Shown one piece after another: positions 1 through 8,801 of a stretch of 64,000 nt of DNA. The translations under genes were made by a program, and so were the position numbers. The stretch's first letter is position 1. Each line of letters starts with the position of its first letter. A model generated the notes under the pieces. That model searched no databases and was not told the DNA's origin. It saw only the letters and a list, made by a program, of their open reading frames with translations. The DNA is taken from NCBI GenBank assembly GCA_018433865.1, contig JAHDQJ010000003.1, positions 221,731 to 285,730 on the forward strand, given 5' to 3'. Origin of the DNA: Spirochaetales bacterium (GTDB lineage: Bacteria > Spirochaetota > Spirochaetia > Sphaerochaetales > Sphaerochaetaceae).

Positions 1-1
1 T

Positions 2-538
2 GGGAAAGAACACGCTGCGACGGTGACGCTCACGGTACGACCGTTGGGCACCGGCACAGGTGCAAAGTTCACCAGCAAGGTGTCCCCGAAGGCATTGCCG
101 GCCGAGATGTCCGATGCGATCAAACGCGGTGTGGAGAACTCGATCCGATCAGGAATCAAATTCGGCTATGAGGCGATCGATCTGGAGACAGTCCTTGAGT
201 CGGTGGTGTACAACGAGCTGACCGCCTCGACCTTTGCGTTCGAGGCTGCCAGTGCGATGTGCTTCGAATCGGCGTGCAGGGAGGCCGACCCGGTCTTGCT
301 GGAACCGATCATGCGGGTCGACATCGTGGTGCCTTCCCAATATGTCGGGGAAGTCATGGGCAGCCTTACCGCACGCGGTGGATTGATCAACAGCATGGAG
401 AGTCGCACGAGCGCCGACCACATCATCGCGAAGGCTCCGCTGGCACAATTGTTCGGTTATTCGACCATCTTGCGAAGCTCGACACAAGGGCGCGGAACCT
501 TCACCATGGAGTTCTCCCATTTCGCCAAGAAATCCTGA
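2..538 (+). CDS. fusA: Elongation factor G, C-terminal part (5' truncated by window edge)
   Basis: The frame is open from the first bases to the TGA at 538, giving about 178 residues with no plausible start, so the 5' part of the gene lies outside the window. The residues match EF-G domains IV and V: the segment VENSIRSGIKFGYEAIDLE belongs to domain IV, and DPVLLEPIMRVDIVVPSQYVGEVMGSL is the junction into domain V, the fold that contacts the ribosome during translocation. Lines in the C-terminus such as SRTSADHIIAKAPLAQLFGYST are typical of canonical EF-G. EF-G is a GTPase that moves tRNA and mRNA after peptide bond formation; the G domain is not visible here. A second, divergent EF-G-like gene follows at 665, so this is probably the ordinary translocase, although spirochaetes can carry several EF-G types and the exact subtype cannot be fixed from this fragment. 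Confidence 0.9.
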   Translation, partial: GKEHAATVTLTVRPLGTGTGAKFTSKVSPKALPAEMSDAIKRGVENSIRSGIKFGYEAIDLETVLESVVYNELTASTFAFEAASAMCFESACREADPVLLEPIMRVDIVVPSQYVGEVMGSLTARGGLINSMESRTSADHIIAKAPLAQLFGYSTILRSSTQGRGTFTMEFSHFAKKS

Positions 539-544
539 GAAAGT

Positions 545-577
545 GCCGTTTTTCCTGCTTGGCATGTGAAAAACGGC
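545..577 (+). terminator. Hairpin after the EF-G fragment
   Basis: A perfect 10-bp inverted repeat (GCCGTTTTTC at 545-554 and GAAAAACGGC at 568-577) lies 7 bases after the stop codon. The loop is 13 bases and the following bases are only weakly T-rich, so this is a probable but not textbook rho-independent terminator. It separates the EF-G gene from the promoter of the next gene. Confidence 0.5.
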
Positions 578-595
578 TACTTTCGCAATATTCGT

Positions 596-624
596 TTGAC
601 AGATCACCGGTATGGATTTACTAT
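596..624 (+). promoter_or_regulatory. Sigma70-type promoter of the EF-G-2-like gene
   Basis: TTGACA at 596-601 and TACTAT at 619-624 are separated by 17 bases. The start codon at 665 follows after about 40 bases with a good AGGAGG ribosome-binding site at 655-660, so the mRNA has a normal leader. Confidence 0.7.
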
Positions 625-664
625 GTCTTTTGAGTATCATCCGATGCTTATCATAGGAGGACAT

Positions 665-2746
665 ATGAGCGTATCCAGTACTGACGTAAGGAACATTGCC
701 ATCGTAGGCCACAACGGTACCGGGAAAACCTCATTATTGGAACAGATCCTGTTCCAAAGTGGTGTGGTTTCCCGGGCTGAATCCATAGATTCGGGCAAGA
801 CCACCAGTGACTACACCGAGGAAGAGATCCAGCGCAAGATCTCCATCCACACTGCCATGGCGAACATTTCGTTCGAAGGCAAGTCCTTGACTTTCCTCGA
901 CACCCCGGGAACAGCTGACTTCGTAGGAGAGGTCATCAGCGCCTTCCGTTCCTGTGAGACGGCTCTCGTCACCGTCGATGCACGTGACGGTGCACAGATC
1001 GAGACCATCAAGCTGTGGAAGCGGCTCAACGACCGCAACAAGCCGCGTGCAGTATTCTTGAACAAGACAGACCGCGAACGGGCCGATTTTTTCGGTGCGT
1101 TCAATCAATTGAAAGAACAGTTGCCTGCGACATACGTTCCCATTACCATCCCGATGGGTTCCGGTGAGACGTTCAAGGGCGTGATCAACCTGATAGAAAA
1201 GAAAGCCTATGCATATACTCCGAACGGGAAAGAGACGGTCGGGGAAATTCCCGAGGAATTCAATTCCTTGGTCGAGGAATATGAACTGTTGCTCATCGAG
1301 GCGGCAGCTGAGGGTGCGGACGACCTGATCGAGAAGTATTTCGATGTCGGGACGCTCGAACCGGATGAAATCCGCAGGGGACTTCGTGAGGGATTGGCAG
1401 GAAACCGGATCGTGCCGGTGTTCGCCGGCAGCAGCCTCCTCGGTTCGGGAATCTCCAGTTTGCTCACCTTCATCCGCAACAACTTCCCCTCCCCGGTCGG
1501 CAAAGAGGATTTCATCATCGCCGATGGTGAGGAAAGTACGATCTCCATCAAGCAGGACGGATCGGTCGCAGCCTACGTCTTCAAGACCACGATCGACCAG
1601 TTCTCAGGAAAACTCGCCTATGTGAAGGTCGTCCAGGGCAGCATTGCCGGCGATACGGAACTGTTCAATCCCGATTTCGGAAAGAAAGAGAAACCCGGGA
1701 AGATTTACCGCATGCTCGGCAAGAAGCTCGTGGAGACTGATGCACTCTGTGCCGGTGACATCGGAGTCATCGCGAAGAGCAACATCACCCACACGAACGC
1801 AAGTTTGCTTGCCGCTGATGCAGGGTATCGTTTCAAGCCCCTGATGTTCCCTTCCCCGATCTATTCGCTTGCCATCCAGGCGGGTGACAAGAAATCCGAG
1901 GACAAGATGAACGAGGCTCTCTACCGCATCACCGAAGAGGACCTGACATTCAACATCATGTTCAACGAGGAAACCAAGGAATCTACGATCAGCGGCATGG
2001 GAGAGCTGCATCTCACCATGATCCTCGACAAGATCAAGGAGAAGCAGAAAATCAGCATCAATACGAAGCTCCCGAAAGTCGCATACCGTGAGACCATCAC
2101 CAAGAAATCGGGCGTCGTCGAGTACGCACACAAGAAACAGTCCGGAGGTCATGGCCAATACGGAAAAGTTCTCATCGAGATCGAACCGATCGAACGGGGA
2201 CTGCAGTACACATTCACGAACGCGATCAAGGGCGGATCGGTTTCGAAAGGATACATGCCGGGAATCGAGAAAGGCCTCCAGGATGCCATGGCAGAGGGAT
2301 TCCTTGCCGATTATCCGATGGTCGACATCGGTGTCACGATCGTCGACGGAAAGGAACACCCGGTAGACTCCTCCGAAATGGCATTCCGTCTTGCTGCGAA
2401 AGGCGCGATGAGGATGGCTATCGAGAAAGCGGGTCCCGTACTGCTCGAACCGTTCATGAAGCTGGCTGTCTATGTCGAGGACAAGTATCTTGGTGACATT
2501 CTCAGCGACCTGAGCGGAAAGCGTGGCAGGGTGCTTGGGCAGGAAGACATCGGCGGCGGTATCCAGATGGTGCGTGCCGAAGTTCCTCAGGCTGAGATGC
2601 TCAACTACGCGATCGACCTGAAGTCGATGACCAGCGGTACAGGATCCTTCGAGCTTGAGTTCGACCACTATGAGATGATCAGCGGTCGTATAGCGGATGA
2701 AGTGATCAAGGCGGCGAAGGCTGCCAGGGAAGCTGCCGAAAAATAG
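665..2746 (+). CDS. EF-G-like translation GTPase (EF-G-2 type paralogue)
   Basis: A 693-residue protein with the complete EF-G architecture. The G domain carries a P-loop GHNGTGKT at 15-22, DTPG at 79-82 and NKTD at 133-136; domain II, domain III, domain IV and domain V follow. The N-terminal part, with TSDYTEEEIQRKISI after the P-loop, resembles the EF-G-2 family of Thermus (TTHA1498-like) more than canonical EF-G (inference from memory of that family). Such paralogues bind GTP and the ribosome, but their physiological role is unsettled; ribosome recycling or a stress role are possible. The ATG at 665 is chosen because AGGAGG precedes it by 4 bases; 33 further in-frame codons upstream lack any signal and include the promoter. 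It directly follows another EF-G gene but has its own promoter and terminator, so it is a single-gene unit. Confidence 0.87.
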   Translation: MSVSSTDVRNIAIVGHNGTGKTSLLEQILFQSGVVSRAESIDSGKTTSDYTEEEIQRKISIHTAMANISFEGKSLTFLDTPGTADFVGEVISAFRSCETALVTVDARDGAQIETIKLWKRLNDRNKPRAVFLNKTDRERADFFGAFNQLKEQLPATYVPITIPMGSGETFKGVINLIEKKAYAYTPNGKETVGEIPEEFNSLVEEYELLLIEAAAEGADDLIEKYFDVGTLEPDEIRRGLREGLAGNRIVPVFAGSSLLGSGISSLLTFIRNNFPSPVGKEDFIIADGEESTISIKQDGSVAAYVFKTTIDQFSGKLAYVKVVQGSIAGDTELFNPDFGKKEKPGKIYRMLGKKLVETDALCAGDIGVIAKSNITHTNASLLAADAGYRFKPLMFPSPIYSLAIQAGDKKSEDKMNEALYRITEEDLTFNIMFNEETKESTISGMGELHLTMILDKIKEKQKISINTKLPKVAYRETITKKSGVVEYAHKKQSGGHGQYGKVLIEIEPIERGLQYTFTNAIKGGSVSKGYMPGIEKGLQDAMAEGFLADYPMVDIGVTIVDGKEHPVDSSEMAFRLAAKGAMRMAIEKAGPVLLEPFMKLAVYVEDKYLGDILSDLSGKRGRVLGQEDIGGGIQMVRAEVPQAEMLNYAIDLKSMTSGTGSFELEFDHYEMISGRIADEVIKAAKAAREAAEK

Positions 2747-2768
2747 GGGTCCCACTGCAAAGGCAGGG

Positions 2769-2796
2769 AAAACCGGGGTGCTCAGCCCCGGTTTTT
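2769..2796. terminator. Bidirectional terminator between the EF-G-like gene and trmB
   Basis: AAAACCGGGG at 2769-2778 pairs perfectly with CCCCGGTTTT at 2786-2795 around a 7-base loop, with T-runs on both strands. It ends the rightward EF-G-like gene and the leftward trmB gene, whose stop codon lies inside the loop. Confidence 0.9.
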
Positions 2797-3498
2797 CTCT
2801 ACCCAGACTTCATGGATGCGATGCTGCTTCTGCAACCCCTTCTGTTCGAATCCGGTGGTAGGTCTCCATGACCGCGAGGGAGCGTATGTGCCGTAGGGAT
2901 TGTGCAATCCTTCGATAGAGTCGAAGACATCAAGCATCTGCTGCCCATACTCTTCCCAATCGGTCACACAATAGATATAGCCACCGGGGACAAGCTTATC
3001 CATCAGCAGTCGTGCGAACGCTTCTTGGATGAGCCTCCGTTTGTGGTGTTTCTTTTTCGGCCAGGGATCGGGAAAGAATATGTGGAAGCCCGCCACGGAA
3101 GAGGGTGCGACCATGTGTTCCAACACCTCGACAGCATCGAAGCGCATGAGCCTGAGGTTCGTCAGGCTTTTCCTTCCGACTGCGCTGAGCAGCTTGGTGA
3201 ATCCGCTGAGGAATACTTCGATGGCGAGGAAGTTTGTGAACGGCATCTGCGTAGCGATGCGTTCAGTTGTGTGCCCCATGCCGAACCCGATCTCCACGAT
3301 CACGGGATTGTCATTTTCGAAGATCTCAGCGAAAGACAGCATCCGTGTGTCATCAAATGGAATCACGAACTGTTCGCCATACAGTTCCAAGGCTTCCTTC
3401 TGGTACGGAGCGAGCCTGGATCCACGCAACACGAAACTTTTGATGCTGCGTTTGCCGTCCTCCGAGACAGATTCGACCCGTTGCGATTCCAAAGCCAT
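2782..3498 (-). CDS. trmB: tRNA (guanine-N7-)-methyltransferase
   Basis: A 238-residue cytoplasmic methyltransferase that forms m7G46 in the tRNA variable loop using S-adenosylmethionine. The SAM-binding motif VEIGFGMG lies near residue 69 and the family hallmark FPDPWPKKKHHKRR lies near residue 145, followed by the conserved QEAFARLL helix. Length matches the family. I choose the ATG at 3498, because a GGGGAGGA ribosome-binding site precedes it at a good distance; a GTG one codon upstream at 3501 is also possible but too close to that site. It lies 13 bases downstream of mfd on the same strand and is probably cotranscribed with it. Its stop codon sits within the bidirectional terminator. Confidence 0.95.
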   Translation of the reverse strand: MALESQRVESVSEDGKRSIKSFVLRGSRLAPYQKEALELYGEQFVIPFDDTRMLSFAEIFENDNPVIVEIGFGMGHTTERIATQMPFTNFLAIEVFLSGFTKLLSAVGRKSLTNLRLMRFDAVEVLEHMVAPSSVAGFHIFFPDPWPKKKHHKRRLIQEAFARLLMDKLVPGGYIYCVTDWEEYGQQMLDVFDSIEGLHNPYGTYAPSRSWRPTTGFEQKGLQKQHRIHEVWVEKNRG

Positions 3499-3511
3499 CA
3501 CATCCTCCCCA

Positions 3512-6500
3512 TCATGCCAATCGCTGCAACGTCTCCAGGATGAACAGTGACTTGTCCTTCAGGGAGACCGCATCGGTCCGTAAGGTCAACACATTCATGC
3601 GTCTTTGGTCAATACCCACCTTCCCGTTGCCCAGGCGGATCAGTTCCATGACCTTGTCGATCGAGATATCCTTCACTTTCGCGAACTCGACCGTGACCAA
3701 GCCGTTGCGCTCTTTCAAGTGCTGGATCCTCAACTTCCTGCAGATGATCTTCAACTCTGCGATGTACAGAAGATTCACCACGACCTCAGGCATCGGCCCG
3801 AACCGGTCCTCGAGCTCAGCGGTAAGCCCCTGGAGCTGTACGTCAGCGTGTATGCTGGCGATTTTCTTGTACACTTCGAACTTCACCGAAGGCTCGCTGA
3901 TATAGGAGTCCGGTATGAATCCGGAATAGTCGAGTTCGAGGAAGACCTCCTTGTCCTCCTCGATCGAACCATCCTTCAGCATCTCGGCGATCGTTTCGTC
4001 GAGGATGCGCAGGTACATGTCCAGCCCGACCGAAGCAAGCTGTCCGCTTTGTTCCCTTCCGAGGAGATTGCCGGTCCCCCGGATCTCCATGTCCTTCATC
4101 GCGATCTTGAAACCGCTGCCAAGCTCGGTATGCTCCGATATGATCTTCAGTCGTTTCACGGCGATCTCGCTGATCACCGAGAGCTCGGGATAAAACAGGT
4201 AGGCAAAGGCCTCCTGATCGCTCCTGCCGACCCGACCGCGCAACTGATAGAGCTGGGATACACCGTAACGGTCGGCCCGGTCGATGATGATCGTATTGAC
4301 GTTCGGGATATCGATGCCGTTCTCGATCAGCGTGGTGGAGACAAGGACCTGGATTCCCTGGTGGATGAAGCGGCGCATGATGTCTTCCATCGCCTCCGGA
4401 TCCATCTGCCCGTGGATCGATTCGATGAGGATGTCGGGCATCTGGGTGTTCAGCATCCTCACCACTTCCTCGAGCGTATTGATCCGGTTGTGCAGGTAGA
4501 ACACCTGTCCTCCCCTGCCCAATTCGAAGCGGATCGCCTGCACGATCGTCGCGATGTCGAAATCCCTGATAACCGTCTTGATCGGACGCCGCTGTATCGG
4601 TGGCGTGGTGAGCAGGGACATGTCGCGAATTTTCAGAAGGGACATGTACAATGTCCTGGGAATAGGGGTCGCGGAGAGGGCGATCGAATCGATATTTGCC
4701 TTGAGCTCCTTCACACGCTCCTTGTCCTTGACTCCGAAACGCTGCTCCTCGTCGATGATCAACAGTCCGAGATCCTTGAATGCCACATCCTTTTGCAACA
4801 ATCTATGGGTGCCGACCAGGATGTCGACCTGCCCCTCCTTCAACCGGCCGAGGATCACACGTTGTTCCTTCTTCGGAATGATCCTGGAAAGCAGTTCCGT
4901 CTTGACCGGGAATTGGCCGAGGCGCTGTTTCAGCGTCTCATGGTGCTGCTCGGCAAGGATCGTCGTCGGTGCGAGGAAGGCGACCTGCTTTCCGGCCATC
5001 ACCGCCTTGAAAGCTGCACGCAACGCAATCTCCGTCTTTCCGTACCCCACATCGCCACAGACCAGACGGTCCATGACTGTCGGACTCTCCATGTCCCGCT
5101 TGATGTCCTCGATGCAGGTGAGCTGATCCTCCGTCTCCTCGAACGGAAAGGAGGCTTCGAACTCCAATTGCCAATCCGTATCCTTGGGAAAGGGGAACCC
5201 CTTGCTGCTCTTGCGCCTTGCATAGAGCTGGATCAATCGGCTGGCAAGCTCCTCTGCCGATTTCCGCGCACGGGCCTTCTTCGCCTCCCATCCTTGCCCA
5301 CCGAGCTTGTCAAGCTTGGGATTACCCCCTTCGCTCCCGATATACCGTTGGATGAGGTTGGCCTGTTCGATGGGCACGAATAGCGTCTCGTTGTCAGCGT
5401 ACGCAATCTTGATGTAGTCCCGCTCTTTCCCGCTCATGTTGATCCGATCAATCTTCATGAACTGTCCCACACCATAGTTCACGTGGACGACGTAGTCGCC
5501 TTCATTGAGATCAACGAACGAATCCAACGGAGAGGACTGCACCTTGTGCAGGGTCTTGACCACTTGCTTCCTGCGACCGAATATCTCATGATCGCACATC
5601 GCGACGAGATGTTGGCTGAGGATGGTGAACCCTGCACTGATCTCGAGGTCGAGGATCTTCAGGCCCTCGAACTGTCCGAGCATGTTCTTCAGTCGTTTCT
5701 TCTGAAGCTCCGATCCTGCATAGATCACGACCACATACCCGTTGGTCAGCATTTGCGTAAGTTCTTCCTTTAGCATGGAAAAGTTGCCAAAGAAAGAACG
5801 CGGTCCGTCGATATCGAACACATGGGCACCCTTTGTCTGTCCCCGTACATCCATCACCACGGTACAGCGCTGTCTCGTCTCCACGAATCGCGGATAATCG
5901 AACAGCAGCTCATCGGGCTTCGGGGAAAGGCGATCATCGAGGAATGCCTGCCGGTACAGCGACTTTGCTTCGACGGTAAGCGAATGGAATGATGATTCGA
6001 GCCGTTCCTTTCCGAGGAAAAAAAAGTAGTCCTTCTCGTCTACATAGGCGCCAATGTCCGCAGTCTCGATCTTCTGTCGTTCCTTGAGCAGCGTGACGGT
6101 GATGTGACCGAGCGTCTTCACCGTATCCTGCGACATCGGATCGAAGGAGGTGATCCGTTCGATCCGCTCCCAATCGGCATAGATGCGCACCGGATGGGGA
6201 CTGTCGTAGGGAAAGAAATCGAGGACTTCGCCATGGATCGAGAACTCTCCGGGTACCGAAGTACTCGGTGATCGATAATAGCCGCCAGCAGCGAGCGTAT
6301 CGGCGATTTTGGTCGACTCGAACGGATCGCCGATCTTCAGCCGTATCTCCGACTCCCTCAGCGACCCAATGGAGACGACCGGGGAAACGAATGCCCGCAG
6401 ATGGGTGATGACGAGCCTGGAAGGATGCTCGAGCAGCGCAGCCAAGGATTTCAGCTGGGTATACTCGCGATCCGTTCCTTCCCAGGGACTGTAGAGCAAC

Positions 6501-6760
6501 TTGCCGTTGGAGGGGATATAGATGAAGGGAACCGTCGCCGTCTGCAGGTCCTTGCAGAGCTGCATCGCGGAAACTTCGGTGGAACAGATCGCCCAGAGCC
6601 GTCTTTCGATAGAACGGGCATAAACTGACAGGGCCTCGGCGAGGGGATACCCCTCGAGACCCTCGATGTATTGACGCTTGGTGCTATCCTGCTTGAACGA
6701 CTTGTATGCGTCAGTGCTTTTGATATAGGATTGCACGAGCGGACCGATATGTTGTTGCAT
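3512..6760 (-). CDS. mfd: Transcription-repair coupling factor Mfd
   Basis: A 1082-residue DNA translocase that removes RNA polymerase stalled at lesions and recruits UvrA. Visible parts in order are a UvrB-like N-terminal region, the CarD-like RNA polymerase interaction domain around residue 423 (GDYVVHVNYGVG), the superfamily 2 motor with Walker A GDVGYGKTE near 570 and DEEQ near 668, the QLRGRVGR motif VI, and the C-terminal TRCF domain. The start at 6760 is chosen because the protein MQQHIGPLVQSY aligns with usual Mfd N-termini; a 39-codon extension upstream would run across the divergent neighbour. No Shine-Dalgarno is visible, and a promoter (6771-6799) lies just 10 bases upstream, so the mRNA may have almost no leader. 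The gene is divergent from the inositol-monophosphatase-family gene and leads into trmB. Confidence 0.97.
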   Translation of the reverse strand: MQQHIGPLVQSYIKSTDAYKSFKQDSTKRQYIEGLEGYPLAEALSVYARSIERRLWAICSTEVSAMQLCKDLQTATVPFIYIPSNGKLLYSPWEGTDREYTQLKSLAALLEHPSRLVITHLRAFVSPVVSIGSLRESEIRLKIGDPFESTKIADTLAAGGYYRSPSTSVPGEFSIHGEVLDFFPYDSPHPVRIYADWERIERITSFDPMSQDTVKTLGHITVTLLKERQKIETADIGAYVDEKDYFFFLGKERLESSFHSLTVEAKSLYRQAFLDDRLSPKPDELLFDYPRFVETRQRCTVVMDVRGQTKGAHVFDIDGPRSFFGNFSMLKEELTQMLTNGYVVVIYAGSELQKKRLKNMLGQFEGLKILDLEISAGFTILSQHLVAMCDHEIFGRRKQVVKTLHKVQSSPLDSFVDLNEGDYVVHVNYGVGQFMKIDRINMSGKERDYIKIAYADNETLFVPIEQANLIQRYIGSEGGNPKLDKLGGQGWEAKKARARKSAEELASRLIQLYARRKSSKGFPFPKDTDWQLEFEASFPFEETEDQLTCIEDIKRDMESPTVMDRLVCGDVGYGKTEIALRAAFKAVMAGKQVAFLAPTTILAEQHHETLKQRLGQFPVKTELLSRIIPKKEQRVILGRLKEGQVDILVGTHRLLQKDVAFKDLGLLIIDEEQRFGVKDKERVKELKANIDSIALSATPIPRTLYMSLLKIRDMSLLTTPPIQRRPIKTVIRDFDIATIVQAIRFELGRGGQVFYLHNRINTLEEVVRMLNTQMPDILIESIHGQMDPEAMEDIMRRFIHQGIQVLVSTTLIENGIDIPNVNTIIIDRADRYGVSQLYQLRGRVGRSDQEAFAYLFYPELSVISEIAVKRLKIISEHTELGSGFKIAMKDMEIRGTGNLLGREQSGQLASVGLDMYLRILDETIAEMLKDGSIEEDKEVFLELDYSGFIPDSYISEPSVKFEVYKKIASIHADVQLQGLTAELEDRFGPMPEVVVNLLYIAELKIICRKLRIQHLKERNGLVTVEFAKVKDISIDKVMELIRLGNGKVGIDQRRMNVLTLRTDAVSLKDKSLFILETLQRLA

Positions 6761-6770
6761 AACCGCACAT

Positions 6771-6799
6771 ACCCTATCACAGAGCAGGAAGGTGTTCAA
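6771..6799 (-). promoter_or_regulatory. Probable mfd promoter
   Basis: On the minus strand TTGAAC (6794-6799) and TAGGGT (6771-6776) are 17 bases apart. Only 10 bases separate the -10 element from the mfd ATG, leaving a leader of about three bases. The hexamers match consensus only partly, so this is tentative. Confidence 0.4.
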
Positions 6800-7584
6800 T
6801 GGATTCTTATGACAAGATCGCATCATTGGTACTTGAGCTGGCTGATTATGCATGCGATGCACAGGCTGATATCGCAAGGAATTACAAGGAGGACGGAACG
6901 GTCCTTACCGAGGCAGACACCCTGATCAACACCAGGATAGGCGATCTTGTCGCATCCCTTTTCCCCGAAGCGAACGTGGTCACGGAGGAGGCCATCCGTC
7001 CTTTCCGTCCCGATGCACCGCTCACATTCATTCTCGATCCGATCGACGGAACCGATGTCTACAGCCAAGGATTGCCCGGATGGTGCATCGCTCTCGGCGT
7101 ACTCGATGGGAATCGCCAACCGATCGGCGGCATGGTCTGTGCCCCGCGTTGGGGCCTGAGCAGGGACGAAGGGCTTTTCCTTCGCCTCGATCCGGGAAAA
7201 GGACTTACCCTCAACGGAAAGCCGTTCAAGGCACGCATCAGCGACAGGAAACTCGAGCAGATTGCCTTGGCTTCACATGCACCGCGTCATCTCTCGATCA
7301 AGCAATTCGATGTGAAGCTGCGCTGTTACGGATCGAACATCCTCCACATGATTTCCCCGCTCATTCACCCGCACGTACAAGGTTCGGTAAGCATCCGATG
7401 TTATGCCTGGGATATCGCAGGAGCCCATGCACTCTTGCACTCCCAAGGGTTCGAGACACGGTATGTGGATGACACGCCGTTCGTCTATGATGACGAACTG
7501 CTGGCCGAACGGAAGGGAATCAAGCGTTTGCTGTTGGCCGGAACCGAAGAGGCCGTCAGTTCCATGCAAGGGATGTTCACCTGA
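6799..7584 (+). CDS. Inositol monophosphatase family protein
   Basis: A 261-residue member of the Mg-dependent, Li-sensitive phosphatase superfamily (inositol monophosphatase, CysQ/3'(2'),5'-bisphosphate nucleotidase, archaeal FBPase). The metal-binding residues are visible: the acidic pair EE at 63-64 in VTEEAI, the signature DPIDGTD at 80-86, and WDIAGAHALL near 208 that contributes the third aspartate. The exact substrate (inositol phosphate, PAP, sugar bisphosphate) cannot be told from sequence alone. The ATG at 6799 is preceded by AGGAAGG. It is transcribed divergently from mfd and convergently with yhhQ, so it appears to be a single-gene unit. Confidence 0.88.
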   Translation: MDSYDKIASLVLELADYACDAQADIARNYKEDGTVLTEADTLINTRIGDLVASLFPEANVVTEEAIRPFRPDAPLTFILDPIDGTDVYSQGLPGWCIALGVLDGNRQPIGGMVCAPRWGLSRDEGLFLRLDPGKGLTLNGKPFKARISDRKLEQIALASHAPRHLSIKQFDVKLRCYGSNILHMISPLIHPHVQGSVSIRCYAWDIAGAHALLHSQGFETRYVDDTPFVYDDELLAERKGIKRLLLAGTEEAVSSMQGMFT

Positions 7585-7593
7585 TACAACCCA

Positions 7594-8280
7594 TCACGGT
7601 CGCACGACCCCGGATTCGAACCACTTTCTCGCGAGATACATGAACGGAGTATCCAATGCTGCGACGACCCACTTGAGCAGATAGGTCGTCAGCATGATCT
7701 GCCACAGCACGGGCCACTCATAGACGCCCCAGAAGGCAATGCACGTGAACAGCAGGGTATCGATCAGTTGGCTCACCATCGTGCTCGCGTTGTTGCGCAA
7801 CCAAAGCCATTTCATTCCCGGTTTCTTGCGTTTCCAATAGTCAAACGCATGGATGTCATGCATCTGCGAGACGATGTAGGCGGTGAGGCTTCCCAGTGCG
7901 ATGCGAGGCATGAGCCCGAAGATCGTAGCCATGCTCTCCTGCACGAAGTCGCTTTCTGCAGGGATGAACAGCAACGCAGCATTCATGAGAACCGTCATCA
8001 CCACCAGGGAGAAGAAACCGATGCCGACTGCACGCGCGGCATCTTTTCTTCCGTAGCATTCGCTGAGAATGTCGGTTGCAAGGAAACTCGTGGCGTACAC
8101 GATGTTCCCGAGCGTGGCCTCGAGCCCGAACAGGACCACCGTCTTGGTGACCTGTATGTTCGCGATGATCACGGAAATCGGGATCCAGATGAACAATCCG
8201 AGCCTGCCCCAGAGCCTGAACGCGACCATGATGGCAAGAAAATTGAGCAACAGCATGAGTATCCAAAACAGTTCGTTCAC
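7594..8280 (-). CDS. yhhQ: Queuosine precursor transporter, YhhQ/VUT family
   Basis: A 228-residue inner-membrane protein with about six hydrophobic segments. The family pattern is clear: NIVYATSFLATDILSECYGRKDA in the second third, SQMHDIHAFDYWKRK, and WLRNNASTMVSQLIDTLLF. YhhQ proteins (COG1738) import queuosine precursors such as preQ0, preQ1 or queuine for tRNA wobble modification. The start is GTG at 8280; its first bases overlap the TGA of the upstream NTPase gene (GTGA at 8277-8280), so translation is probably coupled. It is the last gene of a three-gene leftward operon. The exact precursor imported by this protein is not deducible. Confidence 0.9.
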   Translation of the reverse strand: MNELFWILMLLLNFLAIMVAFRLWGRLGLFIWIPISVIIANIQVTKTVVLFGLEATLGNIVYATSFLATDILSECYGRKDAARAVGIGFFSLVVMTVLMNAALLFIPAESDFVQESMATIFGLMPRIALGSLTAYIVSQMHDIHAFDYWKRKKPGMKWLWLRNNASTMVSQLIDTLLFTCIAFWGVYEWPVLWQIMLTTYLLKWVVAALDTPFMYLARKWFESGVVRP

Positions 8281-8801
8281 GGTATCAAGTTCTCCAGTTG
8301 GTCATCCCAAGGACGATCCGAGCGTATGATCCTTACCTCATCCTCATCCAGTTCATAGGTCTGCAGCATCCGATCGAGCAACTGCTCGCGCACGACGGCA
8401 ATGACCGTCCCGCCGAACGATTCAAGCACGGTACGGAATGTACCGTCAAGTGCCCTTCCCTCGAGCTCAAGGGGCCCGATCTCATCAAAGGTCAAGTAGT
8501 CGCATGCATCGAGCTTCCCGAGTATCCTCTGGCGAGCCCAATCGAATGTCGACGTGTCGATCCAAAAGCGGCCGAACCGCTGCCATCCCTTTCGCTCGTC
8601 GACACTCATCAGCAACCGGATCTCACCGGTACCCTGGTCGCTCCAAATCCAATCCCGCTTCTCCTTGCCCGGCAGCGCCGGCACCTGGATCATTCCTCCG
8701 AAGGAGTACCCTTCAGAATCCAGCAACGAACAGAGACTGTAGAGCATCGAAGTCTTCTTGCCGTTGACCGGTCCGGTGATGATGATGGGTCGTTCTCGCA
8801 T
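8277..8801 (-). CDS. THEP1-like nucleoside-triphosphatase family protein
   Basis: A 174-residue P-loop protein of the NTPase_1/THEP1 family (PF03266-like). The Walker B-like segment YLTFDEIGPLEL matches the hallmark VDEIGKMEL of that family, and the C-terminal half (VIAVVREQLLDRMLQ) fits as well. The P-loop is unusual: where relatives read TGRPGVGKTT, this protein reads TGPVNGKKTS at about residues 8-17, moving a glycine and placing Lys where the last glycine should be. The catalytic Lys and Thr remain, so activity is possible but uncertain. ATG at 8801 is preferred (GGGAGG 6 bases upstream); GTG at 8804 would overlap the upstream stop by four bases. The gene sits between an ACT-like protein and yhhQ. 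Confidence 0.72.
   Translation of the reverse strand: MRERPIIITGPVNGKKTSMLYSLCSLLDSEGYSFGGMIQVPALPGKEKRDWIWSDQGTGEIRLLMSVDERKGWQRFGRFWIDTSTFDWARQRILGKLDACDYLTFDEIGPLELEGRALDGTFRTVLESFGGTVIAVVREQLLDRMLQTYELDEDEVRIIRSDRPWDDQLENLIP

Noticed and set aside
1604..2755. 383-codon minus-strand open frame opposite the EF-G-like gene
   Set aside because: Antisense shadow of a well-supported gene; no ribosome-binding site and no recognisable domain.
3605..5383. Long open frame of about 590 codons on the plus strand, antisense to mfd
   Set aside because: It lies wholly within a clear mfd gene, its composition is that of a codon-position mirror (His/Asp/Gln/Leu-rich), and no family features are visible.
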